From: Paenibacillus brasilensis | GTDB lineage: Bacteria; Bacillota; Bacilli; Paenibacillales; Paenibacillaceae | DNA: 64,000 bases | Direction of reading: 5' to 3' | NCBI RefSeq assembly: GCF_009363115.1 | Contig: NZ_CP045298.1 | Coordinates: 2,470,001 to 2,534,000 of the forward strand | In this document: piece by piece, positions 1-10,881 of the stretch | Layout: the number at the start of each line of letters is the position of its first letter | How positions within the stretch are numbered: the first letter of the stretch is position 1 | Notes under the pieces: model-generated | Told to the model about the DNA's origin: nothing | The model's input: only the letters and a program-made list of their open reading frames with translations | The model's database searches: none | Translations under genes and position numbers: made by a program

Positions 1-1201
<1,201 letters not shown>

Positions 1202-1327
1202 CTAAAGATAAAACGCAATGAAGTTTCGGATCCAGTTTTCAGGGTGTAACACCTTGAATTAGGCTTGATATTCAGTGTAATATGTAGAATAACTAGTTTG
1301 ACTATCGCTAAGTGTGTCTATTTATTT

Positions 1328-1419
1328 GGAGAGATACCCAAGTGGCTATAAGGGGACCCTCTGCTAAGGGGTTAGACTGCGAAAGTGGTGCGAGGGTTCG
1401 AATCCCTCTCTCTCCGCCA
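1328..1419 (+). tRNA. tRNA-Ser(GCT)
   Basis: The 92-nt cloverleaf has a long variable arm typical of serine tRNA. The acceptor stem GGAGAGA pairs with TCTCTCC, the anticodon loop reads GCT, and CCA is encoded. It is the first of eight tRNA genes behind the 23S gene. Confidence 0.96.
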
Positions 1420-1449
1420 TTTAAGACAAGCTTGCGAAATATATGTTAT

Positions 1450-1526
1450 GGCGGTGTAGCTCAGCTGGCTAGAGCGTACGGTTCATACCCGTGAGGTCGG
1501 GGGTTCGATCCCCTCCGCCGCTACCA
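1450..1526 (+). tRNA. tRNA-Met(CAT), elongator type
   Basis: A 77-nt cloverleaf with anticodon CAT, TTCGATC T-loop and encoded CCA. The anticodon stem lacks the three G-C pairs of initiator tRNA, so an elongator is likely. A CAT tRNA read as Ile after lysidine modification is not fully excluded. Confidence 0.93.
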
Positions 1527-1536
1527 TACATACCCA

Positions 1537-1612
1537 GGAGGCTTAGCTCAGCTGGGAGAGCATCTGCCTTACAAGCAGAGGGTCGGGGGTTCGATCCCCT
1601 CAGCCTCCACCA
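1537..1612 (+). tRNA. tRNA-Val(TAC)
   Basis: A 76-nt cloverleaf. The acceptor GGAGGCT pairs with AGCCTCC, the anticodon is TAC and CCA is encoded. Confidence 0.96.
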
Positions 1613-1616
1613 CCGT

Positions 1617-1692
<76 letters not shown>

Positions 1693-1708
1693 TTTATGAA
1701 AAATATAG

Positions 1709-1785
1709 GGAACTGTGGTGTAGAGGCCTAACATGCCTGCCTGTCACGCAGGAGATCGCGGGTTCGAATCCCGTCAGTTCCGCCA
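1709..1785 (+). tRNA. tRNA-Asp(GTC)
   Basis: A 77-nt cloverleaf. The acceptor GGAACTG pairs with CAGTTCC, the anticodon is GTC within CCTGTCACG, the discriminator is G and CCA is encoded. Confidence 0.96.
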
Positions 1786-1861
1786 TTTTTCAAATTTTAT
1801 AGTTTACCGTATTAAAGTGGGAAGGGGAATCCCTCCGCACTTTATTTTTGTTAATGGATAT

Positions 1862-1934
<73 letters not shown>

Positions 1935-1943
1935 CCTTTATAT

Positions 1944-2029
1944 GGAGGATTAGCGAAGTGGCCAAACGCATCAGACTGTAAATCTGCTCCCTTACGGGTT
2001 CGGTGGTTCGAATCCATCATCCTCCACCA
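1944..2029 (+). tRNA. tRNA-Tyr(GTA)
   Basis: An 86-nt class II tRNA with a long variable arm. The acceptor GGAGGAT pairs with ATCCTCC, the anticodon is GTA and CCA is encoded. Confidence 0.96.
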
Positions 2030-2037
2030 GTTTTTAT

Positions 2038-2110
2038 GAGCCATTAGCTCAGTTGGTAGAGCACCTGACTTTTAATCAGGGTGTCGAAGGTTCGAGTCCT
2101 TCATGGCTCA
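2038..2110 (+). tRNA. tRNA-Lys(TTT), CCA not encoded
   Basis: A 73-nt cloverleaf. The acceptor GAGCCAT pairs with ATGGCTC and the anticodon is TTT. The 3' flank is TCG, so CCA is not encoded. It is the last tRNA before the operon terminator. Confidence 0.95.
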
Positions 2111-2115
2111 TCGAA

Positions 2116-2146
2116 AGTCATCAACTATAGGTTGATGGCTTTTTTT
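2116..2146 (+). terminator. Terminator of the rRNA-tRNA operon
   Basis: A 10-bp stem, AGTCATCAAC against GTTGATGGCT, with a 5-nt loop followed by seven T residues, six bases after tRNA-Lys. Confidence 0.9.
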
Positions 2147-2258
2147 GTGTTGTTTAGGTTATGTTTTTAATCACTTTTTTATTTTACGGTATCGACAGGT
2201 TATAATGATTTCATTATGTTCGCTTTGTGCATATCAAAAAAAGTGAAGTGGTGATCGC

Positions 2259-3401
2259 GTGACTCTGAATACGGAATGGATTCAGCAACAGCTTCAGAAT
2301 ATTATTCAAGCGCCTTTTACCATAGTGCCCTGGTGTGCAGAAATGATGGCGGAAGGTCAGACAGCAGATTCAGTTATGCCGGATAGATCGTTTATACGTG
2401 ATAGCAAGTTATACTTCCCGTTTCGTGCATCGGTAGGTGAACTGGCTGCCTTTATGGTAGAGGCCAGACACTTGACCGACCGGGAACGACAGTTGGTAGA
2501 GGCGCTGTTGGGGAACATGGAGCAGGTTTGGCAGAATGGGACACAATTGGCGATGAATCCGATTTATAGCGAAGAAGAGCGAATGAATCGTTTTGGACAA
2601 TGGCTCATACAGCAGGCTGCTAATCTGCACAATGAAGAGGAGGCTCCTGATGAATTGCAGCTTCATGATTCGCTCTCGGCCTGCATGGTTCCGATTTTAC
2701 TCCATGGTGAGGGAACACAGGAGGGGGGGATTGCCTTCCCGCAGCTGCATCGACTGTTAGTCAGTTATTTTGGCGGAGAGCTGCTGCTTGTTCCACTTGA
2801 TAAGCAATCTTGGTTGATTATGGCTAAAAAAGAGCTTCTGTTGGGAGCTGACGACGAACGGGATAAAGACACAGAAACCAAGGATGCAGATTTTATGGAA
2901 TCGCTGGAGGAGGTCCTTACGGCTTTTAGTCTGGGCTTATACGAGCTTATCGCGAATGAGTGGGTAGGTGTATTCCATTTGGCGGTATCCAAGCCGTTTA
3001 TACCTTCACGGAATCTTCCCAAGGAGCTGAATATGCTATGGGAGACGATCCACCTTGGGAAAATTTTTCGCGTAACAGAGCACATTCACTTTTCATGGGA
3101 ACTTCATTTGGAAAGGCTGTTAAACCGTATTCCCAAGGAACAACGGATACTATTTTTAGAGCAGTTAATGAAGTCATCTGTCATATTGAAAGACTCAGAA
3201 ACGGTGGCTACATTAGATATCTTTTTTCAACTGGACTGTAATGTAAGTGAGACAGCTAAGCGTTTGTATGTACACCGGAATACGCTGATTTATCGTCTGG
3301 ACAAAATTAAACAGGAGACGGGGTTGGATGTACGGACGTTTAATGACGCAGTTTTGGTCAAGCTATATCTACTATTGTACAAAGTGACAAAAAGGAAATA
3401 G
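2259..3401 (+). CDS. PucR/CdaR-type HTH transcriptional regulator
   Basis: Predicted cytoplasmic DNA-binding regulator of 380 residues. The C-terminal 60 residues (about 312-372) match the PucR/CdaR helix-turn-helix, with the segments SETAKRLYVHRNTLIYRLDK and then LDVRTFNDAVLVKLY. The N-terminal 300 residues show no signal peptide or membrane segment and carry no domain I can name. GTG at 2259 is preferred because AGTGGTGATC, a partial Shine-Dalgarno match, ends two bases upstream. It stands between the tRNA cluster terminator and the MsmX gene in the same orientation, so it may control sugar uptake. That role is inferred from position only; the effector is unknown. Confidence 0.85.
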   Translation: MTLNTEWIQQQLQNIIQAPFTIVPWCAEMMAEGQTADSVMPDRSFIRDSKLYFPFRASVGELAAFMVEARHLTDRERQLVEALLGNMEQVWQNGTQLAMNPIYSEEERMNRFGQWLIQQAANLHNEEEAPDELQLHDSLSACMVPILLHGEGTQEGGIAFPQLHRLLVSYFGGELLLVPLDKQSWLIMAKKELLLGADDERDKDTETKDADFMESLEEVLTAFSLGLYELIANEWVGVFHLAVSKPFIPSRNLPKELNMLWETIHLGKIFRVTEHIHFSWELHLERLLNRIPKEQRILFLEQLMKSSVILKDSETVATLDIFFQLDCNVSETAKRLYVHRNTLIYRLDKIKQETGLDVRTFNDAVLVKLYLLLYKVTKRK

Positions 3402-3504
3402 CATTTTTGTGCAGTTTGCGAATAGCCATGCTTTGGGTACTAGGGTAAGATACAAGTAGAAAATGTATTCGATTTCAAAACTTGATCTTGGGGAGGCAAA
3501 AGCT

Positions 3505-4629
3505 ATGGCTGGTGTACGTTTAGAGCATATTTTCAAGAAATATCCGGGTGCAGAAAAAGCTACGGTTGTTGATGTCAATTTGGACATTCAAGATAAAGAA
3601 TTTCTCGTATTGGTTGGTCCTTCCGGCTGTGGTAAATCTACTACACTCCGTATGATCGCTGGTCTGGAGGAAATCTCGGACGGTAAATTGTACATTGGAG
3701 ATCGTGTTGTGAACGACGTGGCTCCAAAGGATCGCGATATCGCGATGGTTTTCCAATCCTATGCCTTGTATCCGCATATGAACGTGTACCAAAACATGGC
3801 TTTTGGTCTGAAGCTTCGTAAGGTGAAGAAAGAAGAAATTGACAAACGTGTACGTGAAGCGGCTAAAATTCTTGATATTGAGCATCTGCTGGATCGCAAG
3901 CCGAAAGCGCTGTCCGGTGGTCAGCGTCAGCGTGTTGCCTTGGGACGTGCGATTGTACGTGACCCGCAAGTCTTCTTGATGGATGAACCGCTGTCCAACT
4001 TGGATGCCAAGCTCCGTGGTCAGATGCGTGCTGAAATCACGAAGCTGGCTAAGCGCCTGGAAACAACCGTTATCTACGTAACGCATGACCAGGTCGAAGC
4101 CATGACAATGGGTGATCGGATCGTAGTTATGAAGGATGGTATTATCCAACAAGCTGCATCACCGGATGAACTGTACAACCGTCCAGTGAATCTGTTCGTG
4201 GCTGGTTTTATCGGCTCTCCGACGATGAACTTTATCACAGGTCAGCTGGTTGAAAAAGAAGGTGCCTTGCATTTCACTGCACCAGGTCTGGATCTGTTCG
4301 TACCTGAAGGTAAGGGGCAGATTTTAAAAGCGAAGGGTTATATCGGTAAAGAAGTAATCTTGGGCATCCGTCCTGAGGATATTCATGAAGAGCCTGTATT
4401 CCTGGAGGCTTCTCCGAATACGATCTTTACATCCACTGTGGATGTAACGGAAAATCTCGGTCATGAAATGCTGTTGTACCTGAGTGGTGCCGGAAATGAT
4501 ACGATTATTGCCCGTGTAGATGGACGTTCCAATACTCGTGATGGTGTCAAAGCGAAGTTGGCTGTCGATATGAACAAGGTTCATATTTTCGATAAAGGAT
4601 CGGAATTGAGCATTTTGGTTGGTGAATAA
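3505..4629 (+). CDS. msmX: Multi-sugar ABC transporter ATPase MsmX/UgpC type
   Basis: ATP-hydrolysing subunit of carbohydrate ABC importers, 374 residues. Residues 38-46 are the Walker A GPSGCGKST; the signature LSGGQRQRVALGRA, Walker B FLMDEPLSNLDA and switch histidine YVTHD follow in order, and a C-terminal regulatory (TOBE-like) domain extends from about 235. ATG 3505 was chosen over an in-frame ATG at 3463 because GGGGAGG lies seven bases upstream and the product then matches the usual length of about 365. There is no permease or binding-protein gene beside it. In B. subtilis the stand-alone MsmX energises several sugar importers, and the same shared use is likely here. Confidence 0.96.
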   Translation: MAGVRLEHIFKKYPGAEKATVVDVNLDIQDKEFLVLVGPSGCGKSTTLRMIAGLEEISDGKLYIGDRVVNDVAPKDRDIAMVFQSYALYPHMNVYQNMAFGLKLRKVKKEEIDKRVREAAKILDIEHLLDRKPKALSGGQRQRVALGRAIVRDPQVFLMDEPLSNLDAKLRGQMRAEITKLAKRLETTVIYVTHDQVEAMTMGDRIVVMKDGIIQQAASPDELYNRPVNLFVAGFIGSPTMNFITGQLVEKEGALHFTAPGLDLFVPEGKGQILKAKGYIGKEVILGIRPEDIHEEPVFLEASPNTIFTSTVDVTENLGHEMLLYLSGAGNDTIIARVDGRSNTRDGVKAKLAVDMNKVHIFDKGSELSILVGE

Positions 4630-4646
4630 GACCAGCCTGTTGAAGG

Positions 4647-4685
4647 AGTCGCCGTTTTCCCAATCGGGAGATGGCGGCTTTTTTT
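4647..4685 (+). terminator. Terminator after msmX
   Basis: An imperfect stem, AGTCGCC...TTTTCCC against GGGAGATGGCGGCT, followed by seven T residues, 17 bases after the msmX stop. Confidence 0.85.
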
Positions 4686-4723
4686 GTATATGTCCTACAG
4701 CTGCAGCTTCGGCATTGCATTCA

Positions 4724-4752
4724 TTGGAAAATTCCGATACGATGGGTACAAT
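4724..4752 (+). promoter_or_regulatory. Candidate sigma-A promoter for the hprK operon
   Basis: TTGGAA and TACAAT are separated by 17 bases, about 215 bases before hprK. The match is fair rather than strong. The remaining bases between msmX and hprK (4753-4968) hold no gene or clear hairpin that I can see. Confidence 0.4.
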
Positions 4753-4968
4753 GGTACAGGTCTGGGTTCAGGCAAGCTTTGTAGCTGGGTCATAAATGTG
4801 ATCAATCCAACTGTCGGAACAGAGATAGCCTGAAATCATATGATTAAATACAGTGAGGCTTGGGCTGGTGCAGAATAGACTAGCGTTGGGCTGTATGGTT
4901 GATAGGGTAAAGCTACATAAATCAAATAACGTATAGAATCCGGTTTTGCAGATGAAGGGGAGAATACG

Positions 4969-5907
4969 ATGGCTAAACAGGTAAAGGTATCCGAGCTTGT
5001 ACAGCAGTTTCAAATGGAGGTTATTTCCGGTGAAAAGGGTCTGCGCAGACTGATCACAGTTGACGATTTGAATCGTCCGGGTTTGGAGATGGCCGGGTAT
5101 TTTGAATACCATGCACAGGAGCGGGTGCAGCTTTTGGGAAGGTCTGAGTTGGCTTTCCTGGGTATGCTGCCTCCTGAGGAGAGAAAGGATCGGATGGAGC
5201 GCCTGTGTACAGAGCTGACTCCATGTATTATTGTTACTCGTGGTCTGGAGGTACCCGCTGAATTAGTGAAGGCGAGCGCCGAGCGAGACGTTCCTGTACT
5301 GCGGACCAATATGGCGACGACGATTTTATCAAGCCGCATTACGGGCTTTCTCGAAAGAAAGCTGGCTCCTACGGCGACTATTCATGGTGTGCTATGTGAT
5401 GTCTATGGCGTAGGTATGCTCATCACAGGCAGTAGCGGAATTGGTAAAAGTGAAACCGCGTTGGAGCTGGTTAAACGTGGACACCGTTTGGTAGCGGATG
5501 ATGCGGTGGAAATTCGGCAGACGTCTGACTTTCAGCTGCATGGTACTGCACCTGAGCTGATTCGTCACCTCCTAGAAATTCGAGGCGTGGGCATTATTAA
5601 TGTGATGACGCTGTTTGGTGCTGGTGCTGTTCGTAATAATAAGCGGATTACATTGGTTGTCCGTCTGGAGGCATGGCAGCAGGATAAGCAGTATGACCGT
5701 CTTGGCCTAGATGAAGAAACGACACGTATTATTGATACGGAGGTTCCACTTGTTACGATTCCGGTTCGTCCGGGCCGAAATTTGGCTGTTATTATCGAGG
5801 TGGCAGCGATGAACTATCGTTTGAAGCAAATGGGCGTTAATGCAGCTCTGCAATTTACGAACAAGCTGACGGCTACGATCTCCGAAGATATGGAAGATAT
5901 GGATTAA
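4969..5907 (+). CDS. hprK: HPr kinase/phosphorylase
   Basis: Bifunctional sensor enzyme that phosphorylates HPr on Ser46 and also removes that phosphate, so controlling carbon catabolite repression. It has 312 residues, the normal length. The P-loop GSSGIGKS is at 154-161, and the family signature [10 protein letters not shown] near 203-212 lies in the catalytic C-terminal half; the N-terminal half is the usual regulatory domain. GGGGAG is nine bases before the ATG. It heads an operon with lgt, ppaX and a yvoF-like gene, the same order as in B. subtilis. Its substrate, an HPr with Ser46, is encoded at 24624 in this window. Confidence 0.98.
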   Translation: MAKQVKVSELVQQFQMEVISGEKGLRRLITVDDLNRPGLEMAGYFEYHAQERVQLLGRSELAFLGMLPPEERKDRMERLCTELTPCIIVTRGLEVPAELVKASAERDVPVLRTNMATTILSSRITGFLERKLAPTATIHGVLCDVYGVGMLITGSSGIGKSETALELVKRGHRLVADDAVEIRQTSDFQLHGTAPELIRHLLEIRGVGIINVMTLFGAGAVRNNKRITLVVRLEAWQQDKQYDRLGLDEETTRIIDTEVPLVTIPVRPGRNLAVIIEVAAMNYRLKQMGVNAALQFTNKLTATISEDMEDMD

Positions 5908-5950
5908 GGTTCAGTTGCTTGCAAGGAAGAAGAAGGAGTGAGAGAAACAT

Positions 5951-7006
5951 ATGTCAACGGCAACATTATTGCTGAATCCGATTGCTTTTTCAATCGGGGC
6001 AATTAAGGTCCACTGGTATGGGCTAATTTTGGGGCTGGCGGCGCTTGTGGGTTTATATCTCGCCATCCGTGAAGGAAAAAAATTTGGTATTCCGCAAGAT
6101 TTTTTTATGGATATGCTGTTGTTGGGGGTACCATCGGCTATTATTGGAGCGCGTATTTATTATGTGGCCTTCAAGTGGGAAGACTATAAAGATAATCTAT
6201 GGGATGTTTTCAAAATTTGGAATGGCGGTATTGCGATCTACGGCGCGTTGATTGGCGCGATTATCTGTGCTGTCATTTATTTTCGCTATAAAGGGTATAA
6301 CTTCTGGCGTATCGCTGATATTTGTGCGCCGGGGCTACTGATTGGCCAAGCGATTGGACGCTGGGGTAACTTTGTCAATCAGGAAGCCTATGGTGGACCG
6401 ACAGAAGAAACCTTTTTGCGGAATCAACTGCATTTGCCGGATTTCATTGTGAATCAGATGAACGTTAACGGAGTATTCCACCACCCTACGTTCCTGTACG
6501 AATCGCTGTGGAGTATCGTAGGTGTGATTTTGTTGCTTGTGATTCGCCGCATGAAATTTGTACGTGCGGGCGAAATGTTTGCATTCTACTTCATTTGGTA
6601 CTCTATCGGTCGCTTCTTCATCGAGCGTGTGCGGACGGACAGCTTGGCCTTTCAGGGGCCGGACTGGATGGCTTCTTTTTTGAATGCACTCTGGTCCCCT
6701 ATGGTGTGGCTAGGGTTTGAACCAGGGTACTTGGACCCGAACTATGGTAATGTACGGATTTCACAGCTGCTTGCTATCTTCATCATTGTAGCTGCCGTGA
6801 TTTTTATCCTGGTTCGTCGCCGGAAGGGCTCATCCGTTGCAAGTTATAGCGACCCGATTGTCTCCAGCAAGACGGGGATTGATCAGGTACCTGACGTGAC
6901 GCCAGAGCAAGCATCCCGCCCAGGACAAGATACGGTTCCTCCGACTGCTACAGCAGATAAGCTTCCCAAGGAGGAAACGGACGAGGATAAGAAGGAGCAT
7001 CTATGA
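5951..7006 (+). CDS. lgt: Prolipoprotein diacylglyceryl transferase
   Basis: Membrane enzyme that moves diacylglycerol from phosphatidylglycerol to the lipobox cysteine of prelipoproteins. It shows the signature GRWGNFVNQEAYGG and several hydrophobic segments, including VHWYGLILGLAAL near the N-terminus and ILLLVIRRMK. At 351 residues it is about 80 longer than typical Lgt. The extra part is a hydrophilic tail after the last membrane helix (from about residue 285), rich in Pro, Thr, Asp and Lys. The stop overlaps the ppaX start by four bases (ATGA), which indicates translational coupling. Confidence 0.97.
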   Translation: MSTATLLLNPIAFSIGAIKVHWYGLILGLAALVGLYLAIREGKKFGIPQDFFMDMLLLGVPSAIIGARIYYVAFKWEDYKDNLWDVFKIWNGGIAIYGALIGAIICAVIYFRYKGYNFWRIADICAPGLLIGQAIGRWGNFVNQEAYGGPTEETFLRNQLHLPDFIVNQMNVNGVFHHPTFLYESLWSIVGVILLLVIRRMKFVRAGEMFAFYFIWYSIGRFFIERVRTDSLAFQGPDWMASFLNALWSPMVWLGFEPGYLDPNYGNVRISQLLAIFIIVAAVIFILVRRRKGSSVASYSDPIVSSKTGIDQVPDVTPEQASRPGQDTVPPTATADKLPKEETDEDKKEHL

Positions 7007-7656
7007 TAAACACGATTTTGTTTGATTTGGATGGCACCATCATGGATACGAATGAACTGATTATCAGCACGTTTTTGCACATTATGAATCATCCAGATGC
7101 TGATCCGCTAACTCGGGAGCATATTATTCCACATATGGGTGGAACGCTGGATGATCAGCTCCGTACTTTTTCAGGATTAACGGATGTGTCTGAGCTGGTT
7201 AAAGCCTACCGTGCTTATAATCATATTCATCATGATCAAATGGTGAAGCCATTTCCGTATGTGATTGAGGTTATTCAGGAACTGCGTGCACGGGGAATTA
7301 AGCTAGGGGTCGTGACAACCAAAATACGACCATCCACGATGCGTGTACTTGATCTTTTTAATATGACCTCCTCTATGGACTATATTGTGACGGTAGACGA
7401 TGTGGAGCATCCGAAGCCACATGCAGAGCCAGTGCTCAAGGCATTGGCTGGCTTGAACGCTGAAGCAGAGCATACGTTGATGGTCGGAGACAGTTCCTTT
7501 GATATTTTGTCAGCTAAGGCGGCAGGTGTGAAATCTGCGGGTGTTGCCTGGTCGCTCAAGGGTGAGGAGACTCTGCGTGGGTATGGACCAGATTACATGT
7601 TGCATGATATGCGCGACTTGCTAAAGCTTGAGCTTCAAGGTGTCAATGTATCGTGA
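7003..7656 (+). CDS. ppaX: Pyrophosphatase PpaX (HAD family)
   Basis: HAD-superfamily phosphatase of 217 residues. Motif I is [11 protein letters not shown] at the N-terminus, motif II lies in [10 protein letters not shown], and motif III/IV is HPKPHAEP followed by [16 protein letters not shown]. In B. subtilis PpaX hydrolyses the pyrophosphate released when HprK dephosphorylates P-Ser-HPr using phosphate, so clustering with hprK fits. The start overlaps lgt by four bases, with AAGGAG eight bases upstream, and the stop overlaps the next gene. Confidence 0.95.
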   Translation: MINTILFDLDGTIMDTNELIISTFLHIMNHPDADPLTREHIIPHMGGTLDDQLRTFSGLTDVSELVKAYRAYNHIHHDQMVKPFPYVIEVIQELRARGIKLGVVTTKIRPSTMRVLDLFNMTSSMDYIVTVDDVEHPKPHAEPVLKALAGLNAEAEHTLMVGDSSFDILSAKAAGVKSAGVAWSLKGEETLRGYGPDYMLHDMRDLLKLELQGVNVS

Positions 7657-8147
7657 GAAAGGTGAAACGCTATCCTGTAGAAGGTCCTAACGCGTTGTGG
7701 CAGATTTATCGAACGGTGAGCCCTTGGAAAGGCGTTAAAAATTTTATTTTTATACAGGTTGCCCGGTATTGTCCTATGCTTTCTCTGAAAAACGTCATTT
7801 ACCGTAAAATGCTGGGTATGAAAGTGGGCCAACATTCGGCCTTCGGCTTGATGGTCATGGTAGATGTTTTTTTTCCAGAGCATATTACGATAGGAAACAA
7901 TTCGGTTATCGGATATAACACGACTATCCTGGCCCATGAATACCTTATACAGGAGTATCGTATCGGTAAAGTGGTGATTGGCGATCATGTGTTGATTGGT
8001 GCAAACACGACCATTTTGCCAGGGGTCACCATCGGTGATGGAGCAATCGTGGCCGCTGGAGCGGTGGTGCATAAAGACGTGCCTGCTGGAGCGTTCGTAG
8101 GCGGTAATCCATTGCGTGATTTAGGACGACCCGATGTGGAGGTATAG
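7653..8147 (+). CDS. yvoF: Left-handed beta-helix acyltransferase, YvoF-like
   Basis: Predicted O-acetyltransferase of 164 residues. Hexapeptide repeats are visible from about residue 85, for example [19 protein letters not shown] and then [20 protein letters not shown] and [17 protein letters not shown], ending in the common [10 protein letters not shown]. The start is GTG in a GTGA overlap with ppaX. Its position after ppaX matches yvoF of B. subtilis. The acceptor is unknown. Confidence 0.88.
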   Translation: MRKVKRYPVEGPNALWQIYRTVSPWKGVKNFIFIQVARYCPMLSLKNVIYRKMLGMKVGQHSAFGLMVMVDVFFPEHITIGNNSVIGYNTTILAHEYLIQEYRIGKVVIGDHVLIGANTTILPGVTIGDGAIVAAGAVVHKDVPAGAFVGGNPLRDLGRPDVEV

Positions 8148-8163
8148 TAAATAGCACACAAGA

Positions 8164-8194
8164 AAGGCCCCTTTATGGATTAAGGGGTCTTTTT
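8164..8194 (+). terminator. Terminator of the hprK operon
   Basis: The stem AGGCCCCTT against AAGGGGTCT is followed by a run of T, 17 bases after the yvoF-like stop. Confidence 0.85.
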
Positions 8195-8291
8195 GCACTG
8201 TTTTTTGTATAATAAGTAGAGGAATGGATGTTGGTTATGTTTAAATATAGAAAATAAATATATTTACAAGGCGATATGGGAGCGTGTTGAT

Positions 8292-9446
8292 TTGGTCAAA
8301 AAGGAACGTATACCGGAGCTTGATATTTATCGGGGAATATTGATTGCAGCCGTTGTTACTATTCATGCGACTTCAATGGCTTTGATTGATGCTCGTCATT
8401 CGCTATTATTTTATCCTTTTTTATTTTTAAATGTGTTCAGTAGCTTTGCAGTGCCGGTGTTTATCTTTGTGAGTGGATTTGTTTTATTTTACAATTATGT
8501 GGATCGACCGCTTCGGGGTAAGAATATGCTTGTGTTTTTTCGGAAAAGGCTGATGTTTATTGTATTGCCTTATATTTTGTTTTCACTTCTCTACTATTTG
8601 ACCCTGGTGACACGCGGGCTAATGCCGCTCAGTGATCTTCCTCTGGTGCTGTTAACAGGAAAGGCATATACGCATTTGTATTATGTAATCATCATTATCC
8701 AATTTTATTTGGTCTTTCCGCTGTTGCTCTGGGGAGTACGACGTTTAAGACAGTGGATAGTAAGCCCACGGAGAGCAGCCCTTGTTATTTTGGCAGCAGG
8801 TCTGGCCATTCAATGGGGGTTTGTATTACTGAACAAATACGTTTGGGGAGTCGAAAGAGGAAGTCTTGCGATTACATATATCAGTTACTTTGCTCTGGGT
8901 GCAGCTGTAGCGATTGGCTATGAAGAGATCAAAAAGTGGCTTTTTCCATTACCAGGAACAACAATCAGTCGCAGACAGTTGATGAGCTGGTGTGCCTTGT
9001 GGACGGCTTGGTTACTGGTGGGCATAGCTTATGTGCAGATATGGTTTGTAACGTATCGCAAAGCCATCTATGCAGACTCACTGGTCTATGAACTGCTCCG
9101 CAATGCACATGCCCTCGTATCTGCGCTAGTGCTGTTTCAGTTTTCTGTTTTATTCTATCGCCATGTGAATGGGAGGCTGCGAGCCTGGATCAGTTGGATG
9201 GGTGCATGTTCGTTCGGTATTTATTTACTTCATCCGGCATTATTGCGAGTGTATCGCAAGCTGGATCTGCATGGAACGCCGATAGAATATATTTTCTACG
9301 TTGCCGGTGGATGGTTGTTGGCACTGTTTGGCTCATGGCTGATTGTGACGTTATGTTTCCGATATCTACCGTTTTCCTGGGTCGGATTGGGCACGATTCC
9401 GAAATTACCTCCTTCACGGACTAAAGGTGAACAGGTGAGTGGCTAA
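8292..9446 (+). CDS. Membrane acyltransferase, acyltransferase-3 family
   Basis: Integral membrane protein of 384 residues with about ten hydrophobic segments. The N-terminus ELDIYRGILIAAVVTIHATS matches the start of the acyltransferase-3 family, where the His takes part in catalysis. Such enzymes modify cell-surface polysaccharides or lipids with acyl groups; the substrate here is unknown. The start is TTG at 8292, with GGGAG eleven bases upstream. It lies between yvoF and hisZ, where B. subtilis has no such gene next to these neighbours, with its own terminator downstream. Confidence 0.87.
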   Translation: MVKKERIPELDIYRGILIAAVVTIHATSMALIDARHSLLFYPFLFLNVFSSFAVPVFIFVSGFVLFYNYVDRPLRGKNMLVFFRKRLMFIVLPYILFSLLYYLTLVTRGLMPLSDLPLVLLTGKAYTHLYYVIIIIQFYLVFPLLLWGVRRLRQWIVSPRRAALVILAAGLAIQWGFVLLNKYVWGVERGSLAITYISYFALGAAVAIGYEEIKKWLFPLPGTTISRRQLMSWCALWTAWLLVGIAYVQIWFVTYRKAIYADSLVYELLRNAHALVSALVLFQFSVLFYRHVNGRLRAWISWMGACSFGIYLLHPALLRVYRKLDLHGTPIEYIFYVAGGWLLALFGSWLIVTLCFRYLPFSWVGLGTIPKLPPSRTKGEQVSG

Positions 9447-9459
9447 ATATTTTAAGATG

Positions 9460-9492
9460 GACTGTTGGCTGAGAGGCTGGCAGTCTTTTTTT
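9460..9492 (+). terminator. Terminator after acyltransferase gene
   Basis: An imperfect hairpin with outer arms GACTG and CAGTC is followed by seven T residues, shortly after the stop at 9446. Confidence 0.7.
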
Positions 9493-9576
9493 AGGATTCA
9501 TGAATTCGGCAGTGGATACAATATAGAGCGGGGTAGCGTATGGATGAAAACTTTAAAAATGGGCAGCTCCGTTCGG

Positions 9577-9606
9577 TTGACGTTGACAAGCAGGGCATGA
9601 TAATAT
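9577..9606 (+). promoter_or_regulatory. Sigma-A promoter of the his operon
   Basis: TTGACG and TAATAT are separated by 18 bases, with a second TTGACA directly after the first box. It lies 70 bases before hisZ. No T-box or leader-peptide attenuator is visible between promoter and gene. Confidence 0.6.
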
Positions 9607-9675
9607 ATCGAATATACTTTAGTTTGTTAGCACTTTACCATGATAAAGATATTGTGAAATCATGAGGTGATAGAG

Positions 9676-10881
9676 ATGTCTAAGCCAAAAGGGTTTGAAA
9701 TTCCTGTAGGGGTTCGGGATTACCTCCCACGTGCAGTGTCGAAGCTGCGGGCGATTGAATTGAATGTGCTCGAATGCATGGAGCGTTGGGGCTACCGTCA
9801 GATTATGACGCCTACGATGGAGTACTACGATACAGTGGGTGTAGCCAGCTCCACCTCGGATCAGAAGCTGTTTAAGCTGCTCAATAACCGGGGGACTACG
9901 CTGGTGTTGCGGTCTGATATGACTGCCCCCATTGCACGGGTGGTATCGTCGCTATTGAAGGAAGAGGAAGTGCCCCTTCGGCTTTCCTATCACGCCAATG
10001 TATTTCGGGCGATTGAGGAAGAGGCGGGAAGAGAAGCTGAATTCTTTCAAACGGGTGTGGAACTGGTAGGCGATGATTCGGCGGAGGCTGATGCAGAAAT
10101 TGTAGCCTTGGCGATTGCATCGTTACAGGCCGCAGAAGTCACCTCTTTTAAAATTGCCATGGGACATGTGGGATTCCTGAACAGTCTGTTCGAGGAAATC
10201 ATTCCAGGTCGCCAGGGTGAACAGGAGGCGCTAAAGGAGCTGTTGCTGGGCCGTGATGTAGTAGGCTACCGCACAGCGATTGAGGCTTTGGGCTTGGCTG
10301 CTGAACATCGGGATAAGCTGGAGGCTATTCTTCGGCTGCGTGGTGGAAAAGAAATTTGTGAACAAGCTACCCGTCTTAGCGTAGAGCAGCAGACGCTTCA
10401 ATCTATTGCACATTTGTGCGAGGTGTGGGAAGTACTGGAGGCTTATGGCGTATCTGAGCATGTGCTAATTGACCTTACCATGATCGGGGATTTTTCATAT
10501 TATACAGGAATGACTTTTGAGGGCTATGCGGCGGAGATTGGATTTCCCGTATGCAACGGAGGTCGCTATGACAATCTGCTTCAGCAGTTTGGTCGGTCTG
10601 TACCTGCGACGGGATTTGCACTGAAGACGAACCGGATCGTCGACGGTGTAGACGGCATTGAGATTGAGACGAAGCGGCCTGCGCTTATCCTTTATGACGA
10701 ACAGGGACGCCAAGAGGCGTTATCGGCTGCAGCGCAGCTTCGTACAGCCGGCCGGATTGTGGTTACAGGCTTGGCGGGAGGGCCAGAGGATGGGCGGCGC
10801 CAGCAGCAGGACTTATATGCGGAGGTATACAGCTATACAGCCGCAGAAAGGCGACCGGTAAAAGGGAGGGAATTGCCATGA
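9676..10881 (+). CDS. hisZ: ATP phosphoribosyltransferase regulatory subunit
   Basis: Histidyl-tRNA-synthetase-like protein that forms the active ATP phosphoribosyltransferase with short HisG. It has 401 residues. The class II synthetase-like core shows [10 protein letters not shown] near the N-terminus, [14 protein letters not shown], and [10 protein letters not shown] with [14 protein letters not shown] later. It is a regulatory paralogue, not a synthetase, because it lies first in a his operon immediately before short hisG. ATG 9676 is preferred over GTG 9667 because GAGGTG lies seven bases upstream. Its stop overlaps hisG by four bases. Confidence 0.95.
   Translation: MSKPKGFEIPVGVRDYLPRAVSKLRAIELNVLECMERWGYRQIMTPTMEYYDTVGVASSTSDQKLFKLLNNRGTTLVLRSDMTAPIARVVSSLLKEEEVPLRLSYHANVFRAIEEEAGREAEFFQTGVELVGDDSAEADAEIVALAIASLQAAEVTSFKIAMGHVGFLNSLFEEIIPGRQGEQEALKELLLGRDVVGYRTAIEALGLAAEHRDKLEAILRLRGGKEICEQATRLSVEQQTLQSIAHLCEVWEVLEAYGVSEHVLIDLTMIGDFSYYTGMTFEGYAAEIGFPVCNGGRYDNLLQQFGRSVPATGFALKTNRIVDGVDGIEIETKRPALILYDEQGRQEALSAAAQLRTAGRIVVTGLAGGPEDGRRQQQDLYAEVYSYTAAERRPVKGRELP

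Noticed and set aside
9447-9675. T-box or leader-peptide attenuator before the his operon
   Set aside because: No T-box sequence, no His-rich leader peptide and no anti-terminator pairing could be seen.
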